Source of the DNA: Agromyces sp. LHK192
Lineage (GTDB): Bacteria; Actinomycetota; Actinomycetes; Actinomycetales; Microbacteriaceae
Length of the DNA stretch: 64,000 nt
Direction of reading: 5' to 3'
Assembly: GCF_004006235.1 (NCBI RefSeq)
Contig: NZ_CP034753.1
Coordinates: forward strand, 2,108,001-2,172,000
Shown: piece by piece, positions 1 to 8,023 of the stretch
How the letters are laid out: every line of letters starts with the position of its first letter
Position numbering within the stretch: position 1 is the stretch's first letter
The notes under the pieces: model-generated
Seen by the model: the letters and a program-made list of their open reading frames with translations, nothing else
Databases searched by the model: none
What the model was told of the DNA's origin: nothing
Position numbers and translations under genes: made by a program

Positions 1-683
1 CGCCGGAGGAACCCGGCCACGTCGAGCACGCCCTGACCGGGGAACACGCGCGAGTGCAGGCTCCACTCGCGGACGTCGAGGTTCAGGCGCGGCGCGTCGG
101 CGAGCTGCACGTGGAACACCCTGCCGACGTCGATCCGTTCGACGGCGGCCACGTCGTTCGAGGCCGACAGCACGTGGAAGCTGTCGAGGCACAGGCCCAG
201 CGCCGGGTGGTCGACACCCGACACCAGCCGCCATGCCTCCTCATGGGTCCGCACGCGCCCCCATGGCACCGCTTCGAACGCCAGCCGGATGCCTCGTGCG
301 CCGGCGCGTTCGGCCAGCGCGTGGAGCTGTCCGGCCGCGAGGTCGTCGTCGTCGACGCCGTCGTCGCTCCTCGACGAGCAACAGACGAGCACGCGCGCAC
401 CCAGGTCGTCGAGCACGTCGAACTTCCGCTCGGCGCGGCGGAGGAACCCGGCGAGCCGTTCCGGCGGCACCGGCTCGACGTGGAACGGCTGGTAGACGTC
501 GATCGACAGACCGAGGTCGGCGGCCTCCTGGGCGAGGCGACCCGGCGACCAGGCCGACATGACGAGGTCGTACTCGAGCAGCTCCACGCCGGAGAAGCCG
601 GCGGCCGCGGCCGCGCGGACCTTGTCCTCGAGCGTGCCCGAGAGGCAGACCGTCGAGATGGACATGCCGGATGCGCGGACCAT
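1..683 (-). CDS. qsuB: 3-dehydroshikimate dehydratase (QsuB/AsbF type), 3' end beyond window
   Basis: TIM-barrel enzyme of the sugar-phosphate isomerase/AP-endonuclease-2 fold, expected to dehydrate 3-dehydroshikimate to protocatechuate in the cytoplasm. The N-terminal block (SISTVCLSGTLEDKVRAAA, about residues 8-26) and later blocks (LCLDSFHVLS, VQLADAP, SRVFPGQG) closely resemble what I recall of Corynebacterium QsuB. Probable divalent-metal ligands are E137, D167, H170 and Q193. The start at 683 has a purine-rich GGAGGGAGGG site 8 bases upstream; M7 is an alternative. The gene lies 61 bases after the ThDP gene in the same operon. The C-terminus is cut off, so a QsuB-like fusion to an HPPD-like domain cannot be judged. 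The main alternative is another sugar isomerase/epimerase, less likely because qsuD lies nearby. Confidence 0.78.
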   Translation of the reverse strand, partial: MVRASGMSISTVCLSGTLEDKVRAAAAAGFSGVELLEYDLVMSAWSPGRLAQEAADLGLSIDVYQPFHVEPVPPERLAGFLRRAERKFDVLDDLGARVLVCCSSRSDDGVDDDDLAAGQLHALAERAGARGIRLAFEAVPWGRVRTHEEAWRLVSGVDHPALGLCLDSFHVLSASNDVAAVERIDVGRVFHVQLADAPRLNLDVREWSLHSRVFPGQGVLDVAGFLR

Positions 684-744
684 GGTCGATCCCTCCCTCC
701 ATTCGCAGCAGCTGGATGCCTGTGCGCCGAACCGAGCGGCGAGC

Positions 745-2508
745 TCACTCGGTGGCGACGTGCTCGACGGTCTCCCCCGGGTTGTAGATGTCGAGGATGT
801 TCCAGTGGCCGGTGGTCGGGGTCGGCACGTTGACCATCGAGACGTCGATCACCACCGGGCGGCCGAGGGCGATCGCGCGTTCGAGTGCCGGCTTGAACTC
901 GGCGGCGGACTCGACCCTGATGCCCGTCACGCCGTACGCCTCGGCGATCGCCGCGAAGTCGGTGTACATCGGATCCGTGTCGGTGCCGAAGACCGTGCCG
1001 TACGTCGTGTCGAACGCGGCCTTCTCGAGGCCCGCGATGGTGCCGAACGCGTTGTTGTTCATGACCACCCACACGGCGGCGACCTGCTCTTCCCGCGCCG
1101 TCGAGAGCACGGCGGGGTTCTGTCCGAATCCCCCGTCGCCGACCAGCGAGACGACGACGCGGTCGGGGTGCGCCATCTTGGCGCCGACCGCCGCAGGCCC
1201 CCCGAACCCCATGGTCGCGAAGCCGCCGGGGGTCAGGAACGTGCCCGGAGTGAGGATGTCGAACTGCTGCCCGACGCCGTTCTTGTTCCAGCCGACGTCG
1301 GTCGTGATGATGGCGTCCGCCGGGAGGACCTCGCGCGTCTCGGCGAGGATCCGCTCCGGCCGCATCGGCCACGCGTCCGAGGCTTGGGCGTCGGCGTTCC
1401 CACGCTTCCGGGCTGATCGGTCTTCGGCGATCTCCGCCACGAGACCGTCACGTCGGACCCCATCCGGTGCCAGCCGACGGGCGACGCGCAGGAGCGCGGT
1501 CAGCGCGGCCTTGAGGTCGGCGATCGCACCGATCTCGAGCGGATAGTTGCGGCCGAGCTCGGCGGGATCGATGTCGACCTGCATGAGCCTGGTCTTCGGG
1601 ATGTCGAAGGTGTACTCCGGGTACCAGGAGCTCGAGTCCGCCTCCGCGAAGCGGGTTCCGAGCGCGAGGATCCAGTCGGCGGTCCGGGTCGTCCGGTTGG
1701 TGAGCGCAGTGCCCCAGAAGCCCGTCATGCCGAGCACGAGCGGGCTGTCGTCGGGCAGTGCGCCCTTGCCCATGAGGCTGTGCGCGACGGGCAGCGACAG
1801 CAGGCCGGCGAACTCCGCGAGCTCGGCTGCGGCGTCCGCGCCGACGATGCCGCCGCCGACGTAGAGCACGGGCCGTTCGGCGTCGAGGAGGTTCCGCACG
1901 ATCCGCTCGGCGACCGCCTCGTCGAGGCCGGGCTTGGCCAGCGACCGCGTGTTCGAGATCACCCGGTCGAACGGTGCGACGTCGACCTCGGCCGAGAAGA
2001 CGTCCATCGGCACGTCGACGAGCACCGGCCCGGGTCGGCCGCTCTCGGCGAGCGTGAACGCCTTGTCGAGCACCTCCGCGACGAGGTGCGGCTGGTCGAC
2101 CCGCCACGCGCGCTTCACGAACGGCCGGTAGATCTCGTACTGGGAGGCATCCGAGTGGAGGTTGACCTCCTGGTGCGGGTGCTTGCCGAAATAGTGGCTC
2201 GGGATGTCGCCCGCGATGACGACCATCGGGATGGAGTCGAGTGCCGCGTTCGCCACGCCCGTGGTCGCGTTCGTGAGCCCCGGGCCGAGGTGCGTGAGCA
2301 CGACGCCGGTGCGCCGGCCCGCCCGGGCGTAGCCGTCGGCCGCGTGGGCCGCGATCTGCTCGTGCCGCACGTTCACGAACGCGATCTGCTCGCTCTGCTC
2401 GAGCGCGGCGAGCAGTGCGATGTTGGTGTGCCCGCACAGTCCGAAGACGTGCTCGACGTCCCGTGACTCCAGATACCGGACGATCTGGTTCGACACGAGG
2501 TCCTTCAT
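745..2508 (-). CDS. ThDP-dependent 2-oxoacid decarboxylase/acetolactate-synthase-like enzyme
   Basis: A 587-residue three-domain thiamine diphosphate enzyme. The Pyr-domain catalytic glutamate is E50 in VRHEQIAAHA, and the PP-domain cofactor motif runs from GDG at 457-459 to NNN at 484-486. A Rossmann-like middle domain lies at about residues 195-340. The family decarboxylates 2-oxo acids, releasing an aldehyde or ligating it to an acceptor. The residues after the NN motif (AFGTIAGLE) differ from acetolactate synthase (usually NNQ-YLGM-like) and from sulfoacetaldehyde acetyltransferase, so neither is assigned. The start overlaps the stop of the citrate-synthase-like gene (ATGA), showing tight translational coupling. 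The neighbouring CoA-acylating dehydrogenase suggests an aldehyde product. The substrate is unknown. Confidence 0.85.
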   Translation of the reverse strand: MKDLVSNQIVRYLESRDVEHVFGLCGHTNIALLAALEQSEQIAFVNVRHEQIAAHAADGYARAGRRTGVVLTHLGPGLTNATTGVANAALDSIPMVVIAGDIPSHYFGKHPHQEVNLHSDASQYEIYRPFVKRAWRVDQPHLVAEVLDKAFTLAESGRPGPVLVDVPMDVFSAEVDVAPFDRVISNTRSLAKPGLDEAVAERIVRNLLDAERPVLYVGGGIVGADAAAELAEFAGLLSLPVAHSLMGKGALPDDSPLVLGMTGFWGTALTNRTTRTADWILALGTRFAEADSSSWYPEYTFDIPKTRLMQVDIDPAELGRNYPLEIGAIADLKAALTALLRVARRLAPDGVRRDGLVAEIAEDRSARKRGNADAQASDAWPMRPERILAETREVLPADAIITTDVGWNKNGVGQQFDILTPGTFLTPGGFATMGFGGPAAVGAKMAHPDRVVVSLVGDGGFGQNPAVLSTAREEQVAAVWVVMNNNAFGTIAGLEKAAFDTTYGTVFGTDTDPMYTDFAAIAEAYGVTGIRVESAAEFKPALERAIALGRPVVIDVSMVNVPTPTTGHWNILDIYNPGETVEHVATE

Positions 2509-3398
2509 GAACTGCTCCTTCGTTCGTCGCGTGCGCCAGGGACCGATCTGCGGGCCGGCCCCGTGTACGTGTATCCGATGGACTTCGGCATCGGCCCCTT
2601 GATCCGGCCGCCCTGTGCCATCTGCTCCACCGTGTGGGCGAGGATGCCGACCGAGCGCGCGAGGATGAACACTCCGCGCCCGAGCTCGGGCGTCAGGCCC
2701 AGTTCGCAGTAGATGACGGCCGTGACGCCGTCGACGTTCATCGGGATCCGCTTCGGCCTGCCGCGGGCGATCTCGTCCTCGACGGCCCGCCCGATCCGGG
2801 CGAAGCGGCCTTCGACGACACCGTCGGCGACCGCGTCGTCCACGAGCGACAGCAGCCGGGGGGTCCGCGGGTCGAGCGGATGCCACCGGTGCCCGAACCC
2901 CGGGATGTACCTCACGCCGGCTGCCCGGTGCCGGGCGAGCACGGTCCGCACCGCATCCTCGAGGTCGCCGGGTTCGTCGACCTCGCGGTCGATCTCGAGG
3001 TAGAGCTCCATGCACTGCTGGCCGGGGCCGCCGTGGATGTCGTCGAGCACGTTGATCGCCGAGGCCATCGCGCCGTTGACCGGCACGCCGCACGTGGTCG
3101 CCATCCGGGCGATCGCGATCGACGGGGCCTGCGGGCCGTGGTCGACGGATGCCACCAGGGCGGCCTCGAACAACGCGGCCTCGGCCGGGGCGGGCAGCTC
3201 GCCGCGCACCATCAGCCAGATCGTGTCGACGAATCCCGCGTTGCCGATGAGCTGCTCGATGGGATACCCGCGCAGCGCGATCTCACCCGGCCGCACGTCG
3301 ATGATGTCGGTCCGCCACCACCGCCGGGCCTCCTCGACGATCGCCGCGTCGTCGCCCGCGGCATCCGGACCGGGGAGGGCTTCCTGCTCGGTGGTCAC
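2505..3398 (-). CDS. citrate-synthase-like / citryl-CoA lyase-like protein
   Basis: A 297-residue citrate synthase superfamily protein. The three catalytic positions are recognisable: H122 in DIHGGPGQ, H170 in GFGHRWHPLDPR, and D223 in NVDGVTAV (corresponding to H274, H320 and D375 of pig citrate synthase). It is much shorter than housekeeping citrate synthases (about 370-430 residues) and lacks their N-terminal part, matching the length of citryl-CoA-lyase-type members. It should either condense an acyl-CoA with a 2-oxo acid or cleave a CoA thioester of a hydroxy polycarboxylate. The GTG start overlaps the dehydrogenase stop (GTGA) and the stop overlaps the ThDP start, so three enzymes are made from one coupled message. 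The true substrates cannot be read from the sequence. Confidence 0.85.
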   Translation of the reverse strand: MTTEQEALPGPDAAGDDAAIVEEARRWWRTDIIDVRPGEIALRGYPIEQLIGNAGFVDTIWLMVRGELPAPAEAALFEAALVASVDHGPQAPSIAIARMATTCGVPVNGAMASAINVLDDIHGGPGQQCMELYLEIDREVDEPGDLEDAVRTVLARHRAAGVRYIPGFGHRWHPLDPRTPRLLSLVDDAVADGVVEGRFARIGRAVEDEIARGRPKRIPMNVDGVTAVIYCELGLTPELGRGVFILARSVGILAHTVEQMAQGGRIKGPMPKSIGYTYTGPARRSVPGARDERRSSS

Positions 3399-4861
3399 GA
3401 CGTCGCGGCCCCGGTCGATGCGGCCCCGGTCGGCGCGACCTGTTCGAGGGCGGCGTCGTAGAACTCGCCGAACAGCTCCTGGTCGGTCGGGCGGTCTTCG
3501 GGGATGGTCCGCGAGACCCAGGTCGTGTTGAGGTAGTGGCGAAGCGACACGTTCTCCGAGGTGATGTTGCCGCCCCAGGTGCCGCAGCCCATCGACGAGG
3601 TCATCGGCATGCCGTTGGTGAACGCGCCGGCGTTCGCCTTCGAGTTCGGCTGGCGGACCATGATGCGCGACACCGGCATGTGGCGCGCGAAGTAGTCGAT
3701 GTGCGCGTCATCGGTCGACGCGATGCCGCACGAGTGGCCCTTGCCGCCGATGTCGTAGAGCCGCTTGGCGACCTCGACGCCGTCTTCGAAGCTGCCGTCG
3801 TAGGCATGGACCGCCATGAGCGTGGTCAGCTTCTCCTTGCAGAACTGGCGGTCCTCGGCGATGCCGTCGCCCTCGACCAGGATGAACCGGCGATCGTCGG
3901 GGATCTCGAACCCGGCCGCTCGCGCGAGCGCCTGCGGCGACACCGCGACGGTGTCGGGCAGGCGGTGCCCCTCGTCGTCCCACATCACGGACCGCAGCGC
4001 GTCGCGTTCGTCGGATGTCGCGAGGTGGCCCCCTTCGGCCACCAGCGCGTCGATCATGTCGCGGTACCGGGTCGACGGCACCAGCACGTTGCCGTCGGCC
4101 GAGCATCCCGAACCGAAGTCCGACGTCTTCGACAGCATGCAGTTGCGCGCCGTCTCCCGCAGGTCGGCGGTGTCGTCGACGAACTCCGTCGCGTTGCCGG
4201 CACCCACGCCGTATGCCGGCGTTCCCGAACTGTAGGCCGCGCGCACCAGGCCCTGTCCCCCGGTCGCGATCACCAGGTCGGCACGGCGCATGATCTCCTG
4301 CGACGCCGCGAGGCTCGGCAACGTGATGCACTGCAGGATGTCCGCCGGTGCGCCCTCCGCCTCCAGCGCCTCGCGCATGAGGCGGACGGTCTCCAGGGTC
4401 GTGTCCTTCGACCGCGGGTGCGGCGAGAACACGACGACATCGCGGGCCTTGACCGCGTAGATCGCATTGCCGGCCGGGGTGAGGTCGGGGTTCGTCGTCG
4501 GCACCACGCAGCCGATCACGCCGACGGGCTTGCCGTACTTGACGAGTCCCCGCTCGAGATCCTCCTCGATGACTCCCACCGACGGGCTGCGGAGCGCGTC
4601 ACGCAGGACGCCGCGGATCTTCATGCGCTTGTTCATCCGGCTGTCGAAGTCGCCGAGACCCGACTCCTCGATGCCCATGGCGACGAGACGTTCGAACGAG
4701 GACCGGTTCGCAACCGCCCACGCGATCGCCCGGATCAGCCGGTCGACCCGCTCCTGGTCGTAGGTCTCGATGATCGCGAGGGCGGCGCGCGCCCGGGCGA
4801 ACACCTCGTCGAGTTCGTGCTCCTGTTCGGGCGACAGGGACTTGGGTGCAGCAGCGGCCAT
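3395..4861 (-). CDS. CoA-acylating aldehyde dehydrogenase (SauS/EutE-like)
   Basis: A 488-residue aldehyde dehydrogenase of the CoA-acylating branch (AdhE N-domain, EutE, sulfoacetaldehyde dehydrogenase SauS, acylating succinate-semialdehyde dehydrogenase). The catalytic cysteine is C253 in FGSGCSADGN. The nucleotide-binding region includes GVIGCVVPTTNPDLTPAGN (about 114-132) and ATGGQGLVRAA (199-209). The conserved tail block GKGHSCGIAS (about 365-374) is present. It should convert an aldehyde plus CoA and NAD(P)+ to acyl-CoA, probably the aldehyde released by the downstream ThDP enzyme. It is the first gene of the operon and diverges from the quinoprotein gene across a 227-base control region holding two copies of the 17-bp palindrome. 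Aldehyde specificity is not deducible. Confidence 0.88.
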   Translation of the reverse strand: MAAAAPKSLSPEQEHELDEVFARARAALAIIETYDQERVDRLIRAIAWAVANRSSFERLVAMGIEESGLGDFDSRMNKRMKIRGVLRDALRSPSVGVIEEDLERGLVKYGKPVGVIGCVVPTTNPDLTPAGNAIYAVKARDVVVFSPHPRSKDTTLETVRLMREALEAEGAPADILQCITLPSLAASQEIMRRADLVIATGGQGLVRAAYSSGTPAYGVGAGNATEFVDDTADLRETARNCMLSKTSDFGSGCSADGNVLVPSTRYRDMIDALVAEGGHLATSDERDALRSVMWDDEGHRLPDTVAVSPQALARAAGFEIPDDRRFILVEGDGIAEDRQFCKEKLTTLMAVHAYDGSFEDGVEVAKRLYDIGGKGHSCGIASTDDAHIDYFARHMPVSRIMVRQPNSKANAGAFTNGMPMTSSMGCGTWGGNITSENVSLRHYLNTTWVSRTIPEDRPTDQELFGEFYDAALEQVAPTGAASTGAATS

Positions 4862-4932
4862 GACAACTCCGTCCGCCGGCGGTGCGCCGACGTCGGCATG
4901 CTAGGCACGCGCCGCGCGCGGCGACAACGCGT

Positions 4933-4949
4933 GTCCCACTGGGCAGAAA
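4933..4949. promoter_or_regulatory. putative IclR-type operator, copy a
   Basis: GTCCCACTGGGCAGAAA is a weaker match to the 17-bp palindrome GTYCCAYTSGRYGGRAC that recurs in the island. It lies 72 bases upstream of the acylating dehydrogenase start, in the divergent promoter region. Its link to an IclR protein is inferred from position and repetition. Confidence 0.45.
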
Positions 4950-4989
4950 GCGGACGACGGATCGCCTCCCGGCGAGGCGTTTCGCCGGT

Positions 4990-5006
4990 GTACCACTCGG
5001 TGGGTC
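4990..5006. promoter_or_regulatory. putative IclR-type operator, copy b
   Basis: GTACCACTCGGTGGGTC is a near-palindromic 17-mer in the divergent intergenic region. It ends six bases before the proposed -35 hexamer of the quinoprotein promoter, a position typical of an activator site for the rightward gene while still able to affect the leftward operon. Confidence 0.6.
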
Positions 5007-5012
5007 GAGGCG

Positions 5013-5041
5013 TTGCCACCCCCGCACGGGGGGTCTAGCGT
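5013..5041 (+). promoter_or_regulatory. putative sigma-70-like promoter of quinoprotein gene
   Basis: TTGCCA (5013-5018), a 17-base spacer and TAGCGT (5036-5041) stand 48 bases before the quinoprotein ATG. The spacer holds a short C/G hairpin (CCCCC-GCA-CGGGGGG). The fit is moderate; the assignment is by eye. Confidence 0.45.
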
Positions 5042-5088
5042 CCGACCTCGAACGGCATCGGGATCAACGACGATCGAGGAGTCGGAAC

Positions 5089-7800
5089 ATGCGGAAACGA
5101 ACGAAGAGCAGGCTGGCGTCGGCGGGACTGGGGGCACTCGTCGTGTTCGCCCTCGCGGCGTCACCGGCGTACGGAATGGCACCGGCCGAACCCGTGCCGC
5201 CGGAAGGCCTGACCGGGCTCGAGCCGACCGGCGCGGACATGCCGACCGTGGGCGGCAACCTCGGCAACCAGCACTACTCGGGCCTCACGCAGATCACCAA
5301 GCGCAACGTCGACCGGCTCGGACCCGTGTGGCGGACGCACGTGTCGGCGGTCGCACCGGCGACCGACGACGTCGGCCAGCAGACGACGCCCATCGTCGTC
5401 GACGGCATCATCTACCTGGACACCCCGAGCGGCGGCGTCATCGCCGTCGACGGCAGGACGGGTGCGGCCGGCTGGAAGTGGGAGGGCGGGACGCTCGGAC
5501 TGTCCGGGACCCGCCGCGGCGTCTCGGCGGGCGACGGCAAGATCTTCACCCTCGCCGGCGGCAACAGCGTCGTCGCGCTCGACCAGGCCACCGGCGCCGA
5601 GGTCTGGTCGGCACAGCCCACCGGTCCCGCCGGCGAGGACCTCGGGCGAGTCGGGAAGGTCGCGACCGTGTACTCCGACGGCATCGTGTACGCGCACGCC
5701 GCCGACGGCGATCGCGGCGCCGTCGTCGCCCTTGACGCGACCGACGGTTCGTACCTGTGGCACTTCTTCGGCGGTCCGAAGCGCGGCGAAAAGTTCACGG
5801 GCCTCGACGGCGTGACCTTCGACGCCTCGGAGACCTGGGGACCGGTCCTCCCCGACGGGACCGACTGCTCGGAGGAGGGCGGTGCGACCTCGTGGATGCA
5901 GGGCGCGGTCGACCCCGAGCTCGGGCTGTACTACATGACCTTCGGCAACGCCCGCAGCTGCACCAGCTCGCAGGACGGGTCCCTCCGACCCGGTGACAAC
6001 CTCTTCTCGAGCACGATGGTCGCGGTCGACGCGGCGACGGGCGAGTACCGGTGGCACTACCAGTCGATCCACCACGACGTGTGGGACATGGACAACGTGC
6101 ATCCGCCCACGCTCGCCGACATCGTGGTCGACGGCCAGGAGCGCAAGGTGGTCTTCTACGGCAGCAAGTCCGGACATCAGTTCGTGCTCGACCGCACGAA
6201 CGGGGAGCCGGTACTGCCGGTCGTCGAGAAGCCGATGATCACCGACTCGCGCCAGAGCCACTCGGCGACCCAGCCGTTCCCGGCCGAGCGCCTCCTCCCC
6301 GAATGCCTGGTGTGGGAGCAGCTGGGGACCGAGAATATCCCGGGCGATCCCTGGCGCGCGGTGCCGAACTACAACGGCTACCAGCCCGACGCCGAGGGCA
6401 ACCTCGTGTTCAACCCGGACAGTTACGTCGCGGCAGACGAGCCGTTCCTGACCTACCCGGAGGGCTCGTCGGGTCACCGCGAGGGATGCATGTACGACCC
6501 GCAGTGGGACCTGCCGATCCTCTCCACGACGAGCCAGAACGGCGGTGGAGACTGGTCGAACCATTCGTACAGCCACCTGACGAACCTCGTGTACTTCCCC
6601 TACGGCACCAACCCGGTCGCGCACTGGAACGGCGCCGCGGCCAACGGGCAGCGCGCGATCGGGCAGTACCAGACGGGCGGCATCCTGGCCTACGACGCGT
6701 CGACCGGTCAGGTGAAGTGGCGGAACCACCTCGGGACGGACATGTCGCACGGCCAGGGTCCGCTGACGACCGCATCCGACCTGCTCTTCGCCGGACAGAT
6801 CGACGGCCGGCTGATGGCGATGGACTCGTCCGACGGCGACGTGCTGTGGGAGTTCCAGACCGGATCGGGTATCGCCTCCGCGCCGGTCACGTACGAGATC
6901 GACGGCGAGCAGTACCTCGCGGTGTTCGCGGCGGGTTCGACGAACCCCTACGGCGGTTCGGTGACCCAGGGCGATTCGCTGTGGGCCTTCAAGCTCGGCG
7001 GGGACTACACCACCGAGTCCGGCAGCCCGGAGGGGCCGGACCCGGCGCCGCTTTCGATCCGGCGTCCGGTGAGCGGCGCAGCCGTCGCGGGCGAGACGGT
7101 GGGCAATACCGTGCTGCTCGCGCGGTCCAGTCGCACCGCCGACACCGCGGCGGCGAGGGATGCCACGGCCCAGGCCGCGATGCAGCCCACGCACCTCCGG
7201 GTCCCCGTCGGCACGACCGTCACGTTCCTCAACCCGGGCGCCGAGACCTTCCCGAACTTCCCCAACCAGTTGGAGCACTGCGCGACGCAGTTCTTCGAGG
7301 GCGAGTTCAACGCGAGGCTGCAACCGGGCGAGAGCTACCAGCACACCTTCGACCGCGCCGGCGAGTACTTCTTCAACGACTGCACCGATCCGCGGCCGAC
7401 GGGCAAGATCGAAGTGGTCCTGACGCCGCAGGACGTGCCCGGGGCTCTGAAGTTCCCGCTGAACCGCATCGACGTTCGCGACCATGGCGGGCTGCTGGGC
7501 AAGCTGAACCAGAAGGTGACCGTGACGTTCGACCTGCCGAAGGGGTACGAGTACGACGGGAGGGCGCAACTGCTCACTCCGCTGTCCTCGAATCCCGTCG
7601 AGGCGACGAGCGTGCACACGACCGGGAAGTGGCTGAACCGGCTGACGAAGCGCACCTGGCTCGTCGTCCAGTTCGACCGGGCCGCCCTGGATCACAACGT
7701 GCCGACCGGGCAGGCCGCGCTGACCTTCGAGGTCGACGTGCTCCACGAGGGCGTGCAGAAGCGGTTGAGCTCGACCGCGACGGTGGACGTGCGCAAGTAG
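5089..7800 (+). CDS. secreted PQQ-type quinoprotein dehydrogenase with C-terminal cupredoxin-like domain
   Basis: A 903-residue exported protein. Residues 1-29 form a signal peptide (RKRTKSR, hydrophobic core, ASPAYG). An eight-bladed quinoprotein propeller spans about 45-640 and shows PQQ-dehydrogenase landmarks: RPGDNLFSST (300-309) and HHDVWDMD (328-335), plus blade motifs such as YDASTGQVKW. A plastocyanin-like domain follows (about 697-778) with H730, H752 and C765, but the usual His and Met after the Cys are missing. Residues 780-903 form a further extracellular domain. It should oxidise an alcohol or polyol outside the cell; a PQQ quinate/shikimate dehydrogenase role is attractive given the neighbours but unproven. 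The start has GAGGAG seven bases upstream. No PQQ synthesis genes are visible here. Confidence 0.82.
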   Translation: MRKRTKSRLASAGLGALVVFALAASPAYGMAPAEPVPPEGLTGLEPTGADMPTVGGNLGNQHYSGLTQITKRNVDRLGPVWRTHVSAVAPATDDVGQQTTPIVVDGIIYLDTPSGGVIAVDGRTGAAGWKWEGGTLGLSGTRRGVSAGDGKIFTLAGGNSVVALDQATGAEVWSAQPTGPAGEDLGRVGKVATVYSDGIVYAHAADGDRGAVVALDATDGSYLWHFFGGPKRGEKFTGLDGVTFDASETWGPVLPDGTDCSEEGGATSWMQGAVDPELGLYYMTFGNARSCTSSQDGSLRPGDNLFSSTMVAVDAATGEYRWHYQSIHHDVWDMDNVHPPTLADIVVDGQERKVVFYGSKSGHQFVLDRTNGEPVLPVVEKPMITDSRQSHSATQPFPAERLLPECLVWEQLGTENIPGDPWRAVPNYNGYQPDAEGNLVFNPDSYVAADEPFLTYPEGSSGHREGCMYDPQWDLPILSTTSQNGGGDWSNHSYSHLTNLVYFPYGTNPVAHWNGAAANGQRAIGQYQTGGILAYDASTGQVKWRNHLGTDMSHGQGPLTTASDLLFAGQIDGRLMAMDSSDGDVLWEFQTGSGIASAPVTYEIDGEQYLAVFAAGSTNPYGGSVTQGDSLWAFKLGGDYTTESGSPEGPDPAPLSIRRPVSGAAVAGETVGNTVLLARSSRTADTAAARDATAQAAMQPTHLRVPVGTTVTFLNPGAETFPNFPNQLEHCATQFFEGEFNARLQPGESYQHTFDRAGEYFFNDCTDPRPTGKIEVVLTPQDVPGALKFPLNRIDVRDHGGLLGKLNQKVTVTFDLPKGYEYDGRAQLLTPLSSNPVEATSVHTTGKWLNRLTKRTWLVVQFDRAALDHNVPTGQAALTFEVDVLHEGVQKRLSSTATVDVRK

Positions 7801-7820
7801 CGACCCGATCCCCCTCGCAC

Positions 7821-7860
7821 GGCAGGCGGGCGGCCCGACACGTCGGGTCGCCCGCCTGCC
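7821..7860 (+). terminator. hairpin after quinoprotein gene
   Basis: A 12-bp outer stem (GGCAGGCGGGCG with CGCCCGCCTGCC) encloses a second GCCCGAC/GTCGGGT stem, 20 bases after the stop codon. There is no U-tract, as is usual in high-GC actinobacteria. It separates the quinoprotein gene from the TRAP operon. Confidence 0.7.
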
Positions 7861-7882
7861 CTGCGTCGCGCGTGGGCATAAT

Positions 7883-7899
7883 GTCCCATTCGGCGAGAC
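7883..7899. promoter_or_regulatory. putative IclR-type operator, copy c (TRAP operon)
   Basis: GTCCCATTCGGCGAGAC matches the recurring palindrome well. It lies between the quinoprotein terminator and the leader ORF before dctQ, so it would control the TRAP transporter operon. Confidence 0.6.
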
Positions 7900-7948
7900 T
7901 CGCCTTCCGGTGATCCGCGTGACGCCGGAGAGTCTCAGGAGCAGCCGC

Positions 7949-8023
7949 ATGCGCGCGCGACGGTGCGCGGGATCAACAGAGAGGTTGGCAATGCAGCATC
8001 ACAGCACGGCGGTGACGCCATGA
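7949..8023 (+). CDS. 24-codon leader ORF coupled to dctQ
   Basis: A short ORF with ATG at 7949 preceded by AGGAG (7937-7941) at seven bases; a second in-frame ATG at 7991 is preceded by AGAGAGG (7978-7984). It would encode a 24-residue peptide rich in Arg at the start and ending MQHHSTAVTP. Its TGA (8021-8023) overlaps the dctQ ATG (8020) as ATGA. dctQ itself has only a weak ribosome site, so the leader may deliver ribosomes to it. No family is recognised. Whether the peptide has a function, or only couples translation, cannot be told. Confidence 0.45.
   Translation: MRARRCAGSTERLAMQHHSTAVTP

Noticed and set aside
743..759. A possible further copy of the 17-bp palindrome at the ThDP stop codon
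   Set aside because: Half-site spacing is shifted and the match lies mostly in coding sequence; too weak to count.
745..2508. Calling the ThDP enzyme acetolactate synthase or sulfoacetaldehyde acetyltransferase
   Set aside because: The residues around the NN end of the cofactor motif do not match either, and no ilvN-like regulatory subunit or sulfonate genes adjoin it.
7197..7422. Annotating the cupredoxin-like domain as a type 1 copper protein
   Set aside because: The His and Met that should follow the Cys are absent, so copper binding is not asserted.
5161..7950. A 929-codon open frame on the minus strand, opposite the quinoprotein gene
   Set aside because: It is an antisense shadow typical of high-GC coding DNA; its sequence is compositionally biased (Arg/Val/His rich), with no family motif, while the plus-strand protein has a signal peptide and clear domains.
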